From an uncultured Synergistaceae bacterium (lineage in GTDB: Bacteria; Synergistota; Synergistia; Synergistales; Aminobacteriaceae): a DNA stretch of 17,462 bases. The first letter of the stretch is position 1; each line of letters begins with the position of its first letter. The stretch is from positions 1-17,462 of the forward strand of contig CALMZW010000279.1 of NCBI GenBank assembly GCA_937870605.1. The letters are read 5' to 3'. The notes under the pieces were generated by a model. That model made no database searches, had not been told where the DNA came from, and saw nothing but the letters and a program-made list of their open reading frames with translations. Position numbers and translations under genes: made by a program. This document shows, piece after piece, positions 1 through 6,541 of the stretch.

Positions 1-482
1 ACTTCAACGAAGGCTTGGCCCAAAAGGAATGGAACGATGTCGAAATCCGGATGTACGACATGGAAGGGCTCTACGATCTTCATATCCGCCGGATGCGGAT
101 CGTGATGAACGCGCTCGAGGCGGGGCTGATTCTCGGCGAGGGGTGGGGAAAGGATTACGCGCATATCCTCATGCCCGTTCGCGTGTATCGAATACGCATT
201 CTCACGTTCCTGTCTCCCGAAGAATTGAAGCGAATCGTGATGGGGCTGGAATACGCGTCGAACGGAGACCGTTTCCTGGATCTCGATCTGTATGCGAACA
301 AGAAGAAGATCGGCTGGGGGGACGTTATGAAGGAACGCAGGGGGAACCGGCAGACTGTTGGAATGGAGCGTCAGAAGGATCTCGTTTCGATGCTCATCCC
401 TTCCGAGTGGAGCCGCCTGCTCGAAATAGAGAACGAAATCCGCGCACGAAGCACAAGTGCGAACCAGAGAGAGGAGTCCTAG
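1..482 (+). CDS. Hypothetical protein, 5'-truncated by the window edge
   Basis: The reading frame is open from base 3 to a TAG at 480-482 and gives about 160 residues. I do not recognise the family. A TTG at 15 could be read as a start, but the bases before it place no SD at a workable distance and the frame stays open to the edge, so the true start is probably upstream. The protein is rich in charged residues (for example EWNDVEIRMYDMEGLYDLHI and a C-terminal SRLLEIENEIRARS helix). It has no signal peptide or membrane segment, so it is probably a soluble, mostly helical cytoplasmic protein. The next gene starts 3 bp after its stop and its SD lies inside this gene's last codons, so the two are very likely co-transcribed and translationally coupled. 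Coding status is fairly sure; function is unknown. Confidence 0.75.
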   Translation, partial: FNEGLAQKEWNDVEIRMYDMEGLYDLHIRRMRIVMNALEAGLILGEGWGKDYAHILMPVRVYRIRILTFLSPEELKRIVMGLEYASNGDRFLDLDLYANKKKIGWGDVMKERRGNRQTVGMERQKDLVSMLIPSEWSRLLEIENEIRARSTSANQREES

Positions 483-485
483 TTT

Positions 486-1196
486 ATGAAAATAGCCGTT
501 CATCCCCGGATATTCCAGCTGTTTTCGGGGTACAGCCGATGTGTCGTCATCGCCGAGGGCGTGTCCAATGCGGGCGAATCCGGGGCGTTGGCGGGTATGT
601 TGCGTGAAGCGGAAGAACGTGTCCGCGCGAATCCGGAGCTTCGGGAGTTCCGGGTGAATCCGTATATCGCCGCCTGGAGAAACGCCTTTACGTCGTTCGG
701 ACTCAATCCGAATCCGAATCCGCCATCTGTCGAAGGTCTTGTCAAGCGTGTCCTGAGCGGAAAAGCCCTCCCCTTCATTTCGCCGCTCGTCACGATCTTC
801 AATATTCAGAGCCTCACGAATCTGATGCCTCTGGGCGGAGATGACCTGGATACCGTGACCGGAGATCTTGAGCTGTGTTTCGCCGATGGAACGGAGACGT
901 ATCTTCCTCTCGGCGGAGGCGCGGAGGAACATCCGAAGGACGGCGAAGTGGTGTACAAGGATTCCCGTTCCGGAGACGTCTTCTGCCGCGGATGGTGCTG
1001 GAGGAACGGCGAGCGAAGCAAAATCCGGTCCGACACGACCAACGTGGCGATCAATGTGGACGCGCTGCCCCCCGCGACTCCGGAACTCGCGCGGCGCGTC
1101 GCCGAAGCGACGGCCGATCTCGTGCGGCGCTTTTGCGGCGGGACCGTCCGGATTTTCGACCTGACCGAGACGACTCCGTCCTTTCATATCGAATAA
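486..1196 (+). CDS. Free-standing B3/B4 (PheRS beta editing-like) domain protein
   Basis: The protein has 236 residues, starting at ATG 486 with a GAGAGGAG SD inside the end of the preceding gene. It resembles the stand-alone B3/B4 domain family related to the editing module of the phenylalanyl-tRNA synthetase beta subunit. The family-like core runs from about residue 58 to 200. It contains a helix with FGLNPNP and PSVEGLVKRVLSGKALP (about 71-96), then FNIQSLTNLMPLGGDDLD (about 105-122), then TGDLELCFADGTE. In PheRS this domain hydrolyses mischarged aminoacyl-tRNA. A similar role in trans for this protein is inference from the family, and the actual substrate cannot be read from sequence. An in-frame triple AATCCG repeat (705-722) encodes the NPNPNP stretch. 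There is no signal peptide, so it is cytoplasmic. A hairpin starts a few bases after the stop, but its U-tract faces the opposite strand. Confidence 0.8.
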   Translation: MKIAVHPRIFQLFSGYSRCVVIAEGVSNAGESGALAGMLREAEERVRANPELREFRVNPYIAAWRNAFTSFGLNPNPNPPSVEGLVKRVLSGKALPFISPLVTIFNIQSLTNLMPLGGDDLDTVTGDLELCFADGTETYLPLGGGAEEHPKDGEVVYKDSRSGDVFCRGWCWRNGERSKIRSDTTNVAINVDALPPATPELARRVAEATADLVRRFCGGTVRIFDLTETTPSFHIE

Positions 1197-1224
1197 AAAC
1201 GGGGGGGCGAATACGTCGCCCCCC
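1195..1224 (-). terminator. Intrinsic terminator of the minus-strand cupin gene
   Basis: A perfect 9-bp stem (1202-1210 with 1216-1224, GGGGGGCGA/TCGCCCCCC) encloses a 5-nt loop. Read on the minus strand the stem is followed by CG and five T residues (1195-1199), which is the usual terminator layout. It lies 18 nt past the cupin stop codon. On the plus strand no T-run follows, so the upstream B3/B4 gene gets the hairpin but not a normal terminator. The A-run overlaps that gene's TAA stop, a compact arrangement for two converging genes. Confidence 0.8.
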
Positions 1225-1242
1225 GTCGCGATGGAACGGGAG

Positions 1243-1614
1243 CTACGCCTGTGGAGGCGGGACGTCCCCGCGCGAAGGGACGATGCAGATGAATTCGAAC
1301 GGTCTGTCGCCGATGACCGTAAACGAATGGGGCGTATTCGCCGGGACGTGAATCCAGCCCTTTGCCCTTGCCCTGATCGATCCGTCCCCGATACGGGCCT
1401 CGACTTCGCCGTCAAGAACGATGATGTAGTGCGGCCAGTCGTGACTGTGTGTCGGAATCACGCTGCCCGCCTTCGCCGTGAAGCACCGGGCCGTATGGTC
1501 GGGCCAAAAACGGTCCGGCCCGAAGACGATGCGCTTTTCCACCTGCGCCGTCGTCTGCGGCGAGAGGGGCAGATCGGACAGCTTGCCTCCGAGATTCGTG
1601 TCGCTGGATGACAT
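1243..1614 (-). CDS. Small cupin-domain protein
   Basis: The protein has 123 residues and a single conserved beta-barrel cupin domain covering about 30-118. The start is the ATG at 1614-1612 (MSSSDT), preceded by AAAGGAAGGG at a good distance. A longer in-frame version to 1689 lacks such support. Cupin motif 1 reads G50-x5-H56-S-H58-DWP-H62, then G69, with His at the place where most cupins have Glu. Motif 2 contains P91 and H96. The predicted metal site is therefore four histidines, and metal binding is likely. Small cupins of this sort may be enzymes, isomerases or ligand-sensing proteins; no substrate can be named. It is divergent from the TAXI TRAP transporter across a 140-bp gap, so a link to the transported ligand is possible but unproven. 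Confidence 0.85.
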   Translation of the reverse strand: MSSSDTNLGGKLSDLPLSPQTTAQVEKRIVFGPDRFWPDHTARCFTAKAGSVIPTHSHDWPHYIIVLDGEVEARIGDGSIRARAKGWIHVPANTPHSFTVIGDRPFEFICIVPSRGDVPPPQA

Positions 1615-1696
1615 ACAAGTCCCTTCCTTTCGTTTTTCCGGAAGATAGGAGCATCCGGGACCATCGAAAAACCGGACGGAGCCCCGCATGGAAGTG

Positions 1697-1702
1697 TATA
1701 AT
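1697..1702 (+). promoter_or_regulatory. Candidate -10 box for the TAXI transporter gene
   Basis: A perfect TATAAT lies 52 bases before the start codon of the solute-binding protein gene. No convincing -35 hexamer sits 16-18 bp upstream (the region reads around ACCGGA), so this promoter may rely on an activator or on the -10 alone. A palindrome begins four bases downstream at the expected transcription start. Confidence 0.55.
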
Positions 1703-1706
1703 AATT

Positions 1707-1722
1707 CGTGCGCAAACGCACG
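1707..1722. promoter_or_regulatory. Palindrome at the expected transcription start (operator or 5'-UTR hairpin)
   Basis: CGTGCG-CAAA-CGCACG has perfect 6-bp arms around a 4-nt centre. It starts 5 nt after the TATAAT at 1697-1702, so it covers the predicted +1 of the TAXI transcript. It could be a repressor site, or a small hairpin at the very 5' end of the mRNA. No regulator can be assigned from the window. Confidence 0.4.
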
Positions 1723-1754
1723 TATTTCTATTTCTGAAGGAGGAACCGGATGTC

Positions 1755-2738
1755 ATGAAACGAACATGTGCAATCCTTTTCGCGGTGCTCTTCATCGTTG
1801 CCGGAACGGGTCTCGCAACTGCAGCGGATAAGGCCGGCTGGCCCGAACAGCTCAAGTTTATGGCCGGACCTCCGGGGGGAAACTGGTTCGCTCTTGGCGG
1901 CGCGCTTTCGGAGATGTGGTCGAAGGCGGTTCTCCAGACGACGAGCAGCTCCGGCGGCGGCGTCTCGAATATCGTTAATTCGGACCTCAAGAAAGGCGAT
2001 ATGGGCTTTTCCGTGACATCGATGGTCGGAGCCGCCATCAAGGGAGACGATCCGTTCAAGAAAGCCGCCGATAACGCGGTTATCTTGGCGAACCTCTATA
2101 CGCAGTACACGTATTTCATCATGCGGAAGGACTTCGCCGAAAAGAACGGCATCGCGACCGTCGGCGATATTTTCGCAAAGAAACTTCCCGTGCGTTTTGC
2201 GACCCTGAAACCGGGAACAGCGTCGGAGTTCGTCGTGAAAGCGCTGTTCAAGAAGGCGTACAACGCGACCTTCGACGATCTCAAAGGCTGGGGGGGGTCG
2301 GTGGAGTTCTCGTCCTATGAAGACGGTGCGAATCTGCTCGCGGACAATCACCTCGACTGCTTCGCCTTTTCCGTCGGCCGGATCGCATCGATCGTCATGA
2401 ACATTGAGAGTCAGGTTCCCGTGGTGATCCTTCCCGTGGAGGACGCCGCGCTCAAGGCGCTTGCGGATGCGTATGGCACGGTGACATTCACGATCGAGCC
2501 CGGCGTGTACAAGAGCGTCACGAAGCCCACCAATACGGTCGGAGACTATACGTGTGTCGTGATCCGGAAGGATCTGCCCGAAAGCCTGGTCTTCGAGCTG
2601 ACGAAGTCGATGTGGGAAAACAGGAAGACGATGGCCATGGCTGTTAAGGATATGGAAGAACTGGACCCGAAGACAGCGGTTCCTGCGGGCGTCGCCGTGC
2701 ATTCCGGCGCGGCGAAGTTCTGGAAGGAAGCGAAATAG
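1755..2738 (+). CDS. TAXI-family TRAP transporter solute-binding protein
   Basis: The protein has 327 residues. The start is ATG 1755: an earlier ATG at 1750 hits a stop after two codons, and GGAGG lies about 10 nt upstream of 1755. Residues 1-23 form a typical Sec signal peptide (MKR, hydrophobic core, then ATA-A cleavage), with no lipobox Cys, so it should be a soluble periplasmic protein. The mature part begins with the TAXI-type fold: KFMAGPPGGNWFALGGAL (about 34-51), then SSGGGVSNI (about 65-73) and LKKGDMGFSV. Such proteins capture an organic acid or amino acid (2-oxoglutarate and glutamate are known ligands in the family) and hand it to a Na+ or H+ driven permease. The ligand here is not readable. 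The fused permease gene lies 117 bp downstream but behind a strong terminator. Confidence 0.92.
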   Translation: MKRTCAILFAVLFIVAGTGLATAADKAGWPEQLKFMAGPPGGNWFALGGALSEMWSKAVLQTTSSSGGGVSNIVNSDLKKGDMGFSVTSMVGAAIKGDDPFKKAADNAVILANLYTQYTYFIMRKDFAEKNGIATVGDIFAKKLPVRFATLKPGTASEFVVKALFKKAYNATFDDLKGWGGSVEFSSYEDGANLLADNHLDCFAFSVGRIASIVMNIESQVPVVILPVEDAALKALADAYGTVTFTIEPGVYKSVTKPTNTVGDYTCVVIRKDLPESLVFELTKSMWENRKTMAMAVKDMEELDPKTAVPAGVAVHSGAAKFWKEAK

Positions 2739-2775
2739 TCGCGTGACACCCTTCCCCGTATAGGGAAGTGAACGG

Positions 2776-2806
2776 TGCGGGCGACATCACGTCGCCCGCA
2801 TTTTTT
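2776..2806 (+). terminator. Strong intrinsic terminator inside the TRAP transporter locus
   Basis: A perfect 10-bp stem (TGCGGGCGAC 2776-2785 with GTCGCCCGCA 2791-2800) encloses a 5-nt loop and is followed by six T residues. It lies between the solute-binding protein and permease genes. Since no clear promoter follows it, the permease probably depends on read-through, which would give much more binding protein than permease. Confidence 0.9.
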
Positions 2807-2855
2807 CTACGAACACAGCTATCGATTTTTCGGGAATAAGGGAGTGTGATGCCCG

Positions 2856-4736
2856 GTGCGGACGCTAAAGGGGACAACGCGTACGTTCCTGTACTGGTAT
2901 ATCGTTGCCATGGGGCTTTTTCATATTTATACGGCGCTTTTCGGGAATTACGAAGCGTATTTGCAGCGCGTGATCCACCTGACCTGGGTGCTACCGATGG
3001 CGTTTGTCCTGTTTCCGTTGCGTTCCTCCGATCCTTGTGACAGCGTGCCGTGGTATGACTGGGTTCTGGCGGCGTTGTCGACTGTTCCGGGGGGCTACGC
3101 GATGTTCAACTACACGGAGATCGCGTCGCGCATCGTGCAGGTCGATCCCGTTACTTTGACGCAGCTTTTGCTGGGATCGTTGCTCCTGGTGCTTCTGCTC
3201 GACGCCACCCGTCGGGTCGTCGGGTGGCCGCTTGCGCTCATCGCGGGGATCTTCGCCGCCTATATGTACTGGGGGCATTACATGCCCGGCCTGCTCCGGG
3301 GATTGTCCTTTTCGTTGCCGGAGGTCATCGAGCATGTGTACCTGACCGATGAGGGGATCTTCTCCATGCCGCTCGGCGTATCGGCCGCGTATGTGATGGT
3401 TTTCCTGATTTTCGGAGGCTTTCTCGAAAAAAGCGGCGCAGGAATGTTCTTCATGGATGTCGCGCAGGCCTTTACGGGAACCACGGCCGGCGGTCCTGCG
3501 AAGATCGCGGTCGTCAGTTCGTGCCTGTTCGGATCCATATCCGGCTCCGCCGTCGCGAACGTATACGGCACGGGAAGCTTTACGATCCCGCTGATGAAGA
3601 AGATCGGATATCCCGCATACTTTGCGGGAGCCGTCGAAGCGGTGGCGAGTTCGGGCGGGCAGATCATGCCGCCGGTCATGGGCGCCGGGGCGTTCATCAT
3701 GGCGTCCTTCCTCGGACTCCCGTACAAGGACATCATGATCGCCGCGCTGTTTCCCGCGTTTCTCTACTATGCGGCCGTTCTCGTCATGGTCCACGTCGGA
3801 GCGAGAAAGAGCGGGCTGCGGGGGCTGAGTCCCGAGGAGCTTCCCGACAAGCGTACGGTCCTCAGACGGGCGTATCTTCTTCTGCCTGTCTTCGGCCTCG
3901 TATATCTTCTTCTCAGCGGCTATACGCCGATGTATGCGGCCGTCATCGGAATATTCCTCGCCTGGATCGTATCGCTGGTCCATCCGGGGCACAGGATGGG
4001 GCCGAAGGAAATCATCGACGCCATCCATCTCGGTGCGAAGAATATCCCGATCGTCTGCATCGCATGCGCGTGCGCCGGGATCGTTGTCGGCGCCGTGAGT
4101 CTGACGGGCTTCGGATTCAAATTCGTGGGGTTCGTTTTTTCGTTCGCGCGCGATATTCCGTTCCTTGCGCTGTGTCTGATCATGCTCGTATCGTTGATTC
4201 TCGGCATGGGACTTCCCACGACGGGAGCGTACATCCTCGCGGCGGCTCTTGGCGTTCCGGTGCTCGTCAAGCTCGGGTTTTCGGCGCTTGCCGCGCACAT
4301 GTTCGTCTTCTATTTCGCCATTGTCTCGAACATCACGCCTCCGGTCGCGCTGGCCGCGTATGCCGCAAGCTCGATCGCCGGTTCGGACCCCAACAAGACC
4401 GGCTTCATGGCGATGAAGCTGGGGTTCCTCGCGTTCATCGTGCCCTTCGCGTTCTGTTACGACAGCGGAATCCTCCTCAATGCGTCCCTCTTGGGCAATC
4501 TTGCGGCGATAGCCGGAAGCCTGGCGGCGATTTTCGCGTTCGCGTATTCCATGATGGGATATATCCGCGCCCCTATTCCGATGTGGCAAAGAGGTGTCTT
4601 CTTTGTCGTCGGACTCCTGTGCTTTACCCCGAATCTGTGGCTCAAGGGGCTGGGAGTCGCCGGAACGATCGCCGCGTGGATGCTCTTCCGGAACGGTATT
4701 TTGAATCGTCCGGCAGATCTGGAAAAACAAAAATAG
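2856..4736 (+). CDS. TRAP transporter fused permease (DctQM-type, TAXI system)
   Basis: The protein has 626 residues. The start is GTG 2856, the first start codon after an in-frame TGA at 2847, with AAGGGAG about 10 nt upstream. It is hydrophobic almost throughout. The N-terminal part (about 1-150) has several membrane helices and corresponds to the small DctQ subunit. The remainder is the large DctM/SiaM-like subunit, with GGPAKIAVVSSCLFGSISGS (about 212-231), GGQIMPPVMGAGAFIMA (about 268-284), LILGMGLPTTGAYILAA (about 447-463) and ITPPVALAAYAASSIAG (about 494-510). These Gly/Pro-rich hairpins are typical of fused TRAP permeases. It lies in the inner membrane and imports the ligand delivered by the upstream TAXI binding protein, driven by an ion gradient. 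Family assignment is secure; the substrate is unknown. Confidence 0.93.
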   Translation: MRTLKGTTRTFLYWYIVAMGLFHIYTALFGNYEAYLQRVIHLTWVLPMAFVLFPLRSSDPCDSVPWYDWVLAALSTVPGGYAMFNYTEIASRIVQVDPVTLTQLLLGSLLLVLLLDATRRVVGWPLALIAGIFAAYMYWGHYMPGLLRGLSFSLPEVIEHVYLTDEGIFSMPLGVSAAYVMVFLIFGGFLEKSGAGMFFMDVAQAFTGTTAGGPAKIAVVSSCLFGSISGSAVANVYGTGSFTIPLMKKIGYPAYFAGAVEAVASSGGQIMPPVMGAGAFIMASFLGLPYKDIMIAALFPAFLYYAAVLVMVHVGARKSGLRGLSPEELPDKRTVLRRAYLLLPVFGLVYLLLSGYTPMYAAVIGIFLAWIVSLVHPGHRMGPKEIIDAIHLGAKNIPIVCIACACAGIVVGAVSLTGFGFKFVGFVFSFARDIPFLALCLIMLVSLILGMGLPTTGAYILAAALGVPVLVKLGFSALAAHMFVFYFAIVSNITPPVALAAYAASSIAGSDPNKTGFMAMKLGFLAFIVPFAFCYDSGILLNASLLGNLAAIAGSLAAIFAFAYSMMGYIRAPIPMWQRGVFFVVGLLCFTPNLWLKGLGVAGTIAAWMLFRNGILNRPADLEKQK

Positions 4737-4743
4737 CACATAC

Positions 4744-4773
4744 TTGCCAAAAACCTGACAATATGGGTATACT
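4744..4773 (+). promoter_or_regulatory. Sigma-70 type promoter of spoVS
   Basis: TTGCCA (4744-4749), an 18-bp spacer and TATACT (4768-4773) make a good housekeeping promoter beginning just 8 bp after the permease stop. The leader to the start codon is about 69 nt. Confidence 0.65.
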
Positions 4774-4821
4774 GTTTCCTGACTTTCCGTACAGCGTCCG
4801 GGCTTCATTGCTTTCGTTGAC

Positions 4822-4831
4822 CTATCGATAG
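4822..4831. promoter_or_regulatory. Perfect palindrome just upstream of the spoVS SD
   Basis: CTATCGATAG is a perfect 10-bp palindrome ending 4 bases before the AAAGGAGG SD. It could be a small operator or a weak RNA stem near the ribosome site. A palindrome this short may also be chance. Confidence 0.25.
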
Positions 4832-4848
4832 ACAAAGGAGGTCTTGGC

Positions 4849-5109
4849 ATGGAGGTACTTAAGGTCTCTGCTAAATCGCAACCAAAATCGGTCGCCGGCG
4901 CGATCGCTGCGGTATTGCGGGAAAAAGGCGCGGTGGAGGTCCAGGCAGTCGGCGCCGGCGCCGTCAATCAGACGGTGAAGTCCATCGCCATCGCCAGGGG
5001 GTACGTTGCGCCGAACGGCATTGATCTCGTGTGCATCCCCGCCTTTGCGAAGATAACCATTGACGACGAGGAGCGGACAGCGATAAAGTTCCAGCTCGAA
5101 TCACGATAG
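4849..5109 (+). CDS. spoVS: Stage V sporulation protein S homologue (SpoVS, Alba-like)
   Basis: The protein has 86 residues, the normal length of the family. The start is ATG 4849 behind a perfect AAAGGAGG SD. The sequence is nearly textbook: MEVLKVSAKSQPKSVAGAIA at the N terminus, the VEVQAVGAGAVNQTVKSIAI core (about 29-48), then the YVAPNGIDLVCIPAF segment and a TAIKFQLE end. The fold is Alba-like, a small dimeric nucleic-acid-binding fold. In Bacillus subtilis SpoVS acts in spore coat and septation timing, but homologues occur in non-sporulating bacteria such as Thermus. No sporulation gene is present here. It has its own promoter and terminator, so it is likely a well-expressed single-gene unit. 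Identity is near certain; its role here is unknown. Confidence 0.96.
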   Translation: MEVLKVSAKSQPKSVAGAIAAVLREKGAVEVQAVGAGAVNQTVKSIAIARGYVAPNGIDLVCIPAFAKITIDDEERTAIKFQLESR

Positions 5110-5154
5110 CGCGGGACGACGTTTTTCTTCTTCCCGCATCCGTTTGTGTTCGGG

Positions 5155-5183
5155 AGCGCGACCCCAGAGGGCCGCGCTTTTTT
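5155..5183 (+). terminator. Intrinsic terminator of spoVS
   Basis: The stem is AGCGCG/CGCGCT (5155-5160 with 5173-5178). A one-base internal mismatch (A5161 against C5172) is followed by CCC/GGG closing a CAGA loop. A run of six T residues (5178-5183) and more T-rich sequence follow. It lies 45 nt after the stop codon. Confidence 0.85.
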
Positions 5184-5195
5184 CTTTGCCGCGCG

Positions 5196-5206
5196 TGGTA
5201 TATACT
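5196..5206 (+). promoter_or_regulatory. Candidate extended -10 promoter for hisS-aspS
   Basis: TGGTATATACT carries a TGn-TATATA extended -10 element overlapping a TATACT hexamer, 13 bases after the spoVS terminator. No clear -35 is seen; only the terminator's T-run lies at the right distance. A promoter is needed here because the terminator upstream isolates the operon. Confidence 0.4.
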
Positions 5207-5225
5207 TACCTGCATATTGTATTTT

Positions 5226-5241
5226 CCGTCCGCACGGACGG
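5226..5241 (+). promoter_or_regulatory. Palindrome / hairpin in the hisS leader
   Basis: CCGTCCGCACGGACGG is a perfect inverted repeat with 7-bp arms around CA. In RNA it would form a compact hairpin ending only 4 nt before the AGGAGGT SD (5246-5252) of hisS. It may influence ribosome access or be a protein-binding site. I see no T-box or His-codon leader peptide. Confidence 0.35.
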
Positions 5242-5259
5242 TGACAGGAGGTTCACGGT

Positions 5260-6531
5260 ATGACGGAAATCAAGGCTCCACGCGGTGTCCGCGATATTCT
5301 CCCCGACGAATCATGGAAATGGGCATACGTTTTGAATCATGCGCACGCCGTCGCGGGGGACTTCGGGTATGCGGAAGTTCATCTTCCGATTTTCGAGCAT
5401 ACCGAACTTTTCTCACGTGGAATCGGAGAAACGACGGATGTCGTCGAAAAGGAAATGTACACATTCACCGACAGAGGGGACCGAAGTCTGACGCTGCGTC
5501 CGGAAGCGACTGCCTCCATGGTTCGGAGCTACATCGAGCACGATATGGCGGAGGCGGGGCAGCCTGTGAAGCTCTGGTGCGCCGGCCCGATGTTCCGGTA
5601 CGAACGTCCGCAGAAAGGGCGATACCGGCAGTTCTGGCAGTTAGACTTCGAGGCGCTCGGCTCTTCGAATCCCATGGTGGATGTCGAAATCATCGAGCTT
5701 TCCCTTGAACTCTTCCGTCGCCTTGGCCTGACGAACCTCGAAGTGATGGTGAACTCGGTCGGTTGTCCCAAATGTCGTCCCGTCTACAAGGGGCGTCTGA
5801 TGGCGTATTTCGGAGCGCATCTCGATACGCTCTGCGAGTCCTGCGTTTCGCGTTATTCGCGGAATCCGCTGCGGATCCTCGACTGCAAGAATCCGCAGTG
5901 TCGCGCCGTCACCGAAGACGCTCCGGGCATCTATGACAGCCTGTGCGAGGATTGCCGGACGCATTTCACGTCCGTCACCGACGGAATGACACGCCTCGGC
6001 GCAACCTTTCACGTGGACAAGCGACTGGTTCGCGGGCTTGACTACTACACCAAGACGGCCTATGAGGTTCTTTCGGGACAGCTCGGCGCGCAGAACGCCG
6101 TATGCGGCGGAGGACGGTACGACAACCTCTCCGAGGCTGTCGGGGGGCCCGCCCTCCCGAGCGTGGGCTTCGCGACCGGGCTCGACCGGATCATTCTCGT
6201 CATGGAAGAGCAGGGATGTTCGTTCGGGAAGCGTCCCGCCCCTCTGGTGTACATGATCGCCCAGACGCCGGCGGTCCGGACGGAAGCGCAGATCCTTACC
6301 GCGTCCCTGCGGCGTTCCGGTTTGGCCGTAGAAATGGACTATCTCGGGAGAAGCGTTAAAGCTCAGTTCAAGGCCGCATCCACCCTTGGGGCGAGATTCG
6401 CCGCCATCATCGGAGAATCGGAGATGGAGAAGGGGACCGTATCACTGAAAGATCTTGAAAGCGGTGAACAGGTGGAAGTCTTGCGTCACGACCTTGCCGG
6501 GAAGATTCGCAAGCTCTGTGAATCGAACTGA
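5260..6531 (+). CDS. hisS: Histidine--tRNA ligase
   Basis: The protein has 423 residues, the normal class II HisRS length. It joins histidine to tRNA-His in the cytoplasm. The start is ATG 5260 with AGGAGGT 7 nt upstream. Visible signatures are IKAPRGVRDILPD near the N terminus and TLRPEATASMVR (about 78-89). Motif 2 reads GPMFRYERPQKGRYRQFWQL (109-128). Histidine-specific motifs are LVRGLDYYTKTAYEV (256-270) and GGGRYDNL (283-290), and motif 3 is SVGFATGLDRI (301-311). Four pairs of cysteines (169/172, 192/195, 209/214, 229/232) lie in the insertion domain, a pattern known from many bacterial HisRS and probably a zinc site. The C-terminal anticodon-binding domain spans about 326-420. It is followed after 10 bp by aspS, a common pairing. 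Confidence 0.98.
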   Translation: MTEIKAPRGVRDILPDESWKWAYVLNHAHAVAGDFGYAEVHLPIFEHTELFSRGIGETTDVVEKEMYTFTDRGDRSLTLRPEATASMVRSYIEHDMAEAGQPVKLWCAGPMFRYERPQKGRYRQFWQLDFEALGSSNPMVDVEIIELSLELFRRLGLTNLEVMVNSVGCPKCRPVYKGRLMAYFGAHLDTLCESCVSRYSRNPLRILDCKNPQCRAVTEDAPGIYDSLCEDCRTHFTSVTDGMTRLGATFHVDKRLVRGLDYYTKTAYEVLSGQLGAQNAVCGGGRYDNLSEAVGGPALPSVGFATGLDRIILVMEEQGCSFGKRPAPLVYMIAQTPAVRTEAQILTASLRRSGLAVEMDYLGRSVKAQFKAASTLGARFAAIIGESEMEKGTVSLKDLESGEQVEVLRHDLAGKIRKLCESN

Positions 6532-6541
6532 AGGAGAACAG

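Noticed and set aside
1608..1754. 49-residue N-terminal extension of the TAXI binding protein
   Set aside because: It would bury the signal peptide and span the -10 box. The ATG at 1755 has the SD and gives a proper signal peptide.
2991..4967. 658-codon open frame on the minus strand
   Set aside because: It is antisense to the TRAP permease, which has clear family motifs. The translation is an Arg/His/Asp/Glu-rich low-complexity shadow produced by codon bias, without a credible start site.
5111..5137. GCGGGA/TCCCGC inverted repeat after spoVS
   Set aside because: The stem is 6 bp with a 15-nt loop and no T-run after it; the real terminator follows at 5155-5183.
5196..5259. Possible T-box or attenuator leader for hisS-aspS
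   Set aside because: The leader is only about 50-60 nt and has no T-box sequence, His-rich leader peptide or terminator/antiterminator pair.
6455..6541. 29-residue N-terminal extension of AspRS overlapping hisS
   Set aside because: The ATG pair at 6542/6545 has AAGGAG upstream and gives the normal AspRS N terminus; the extension is just hisS sequence in another frame.
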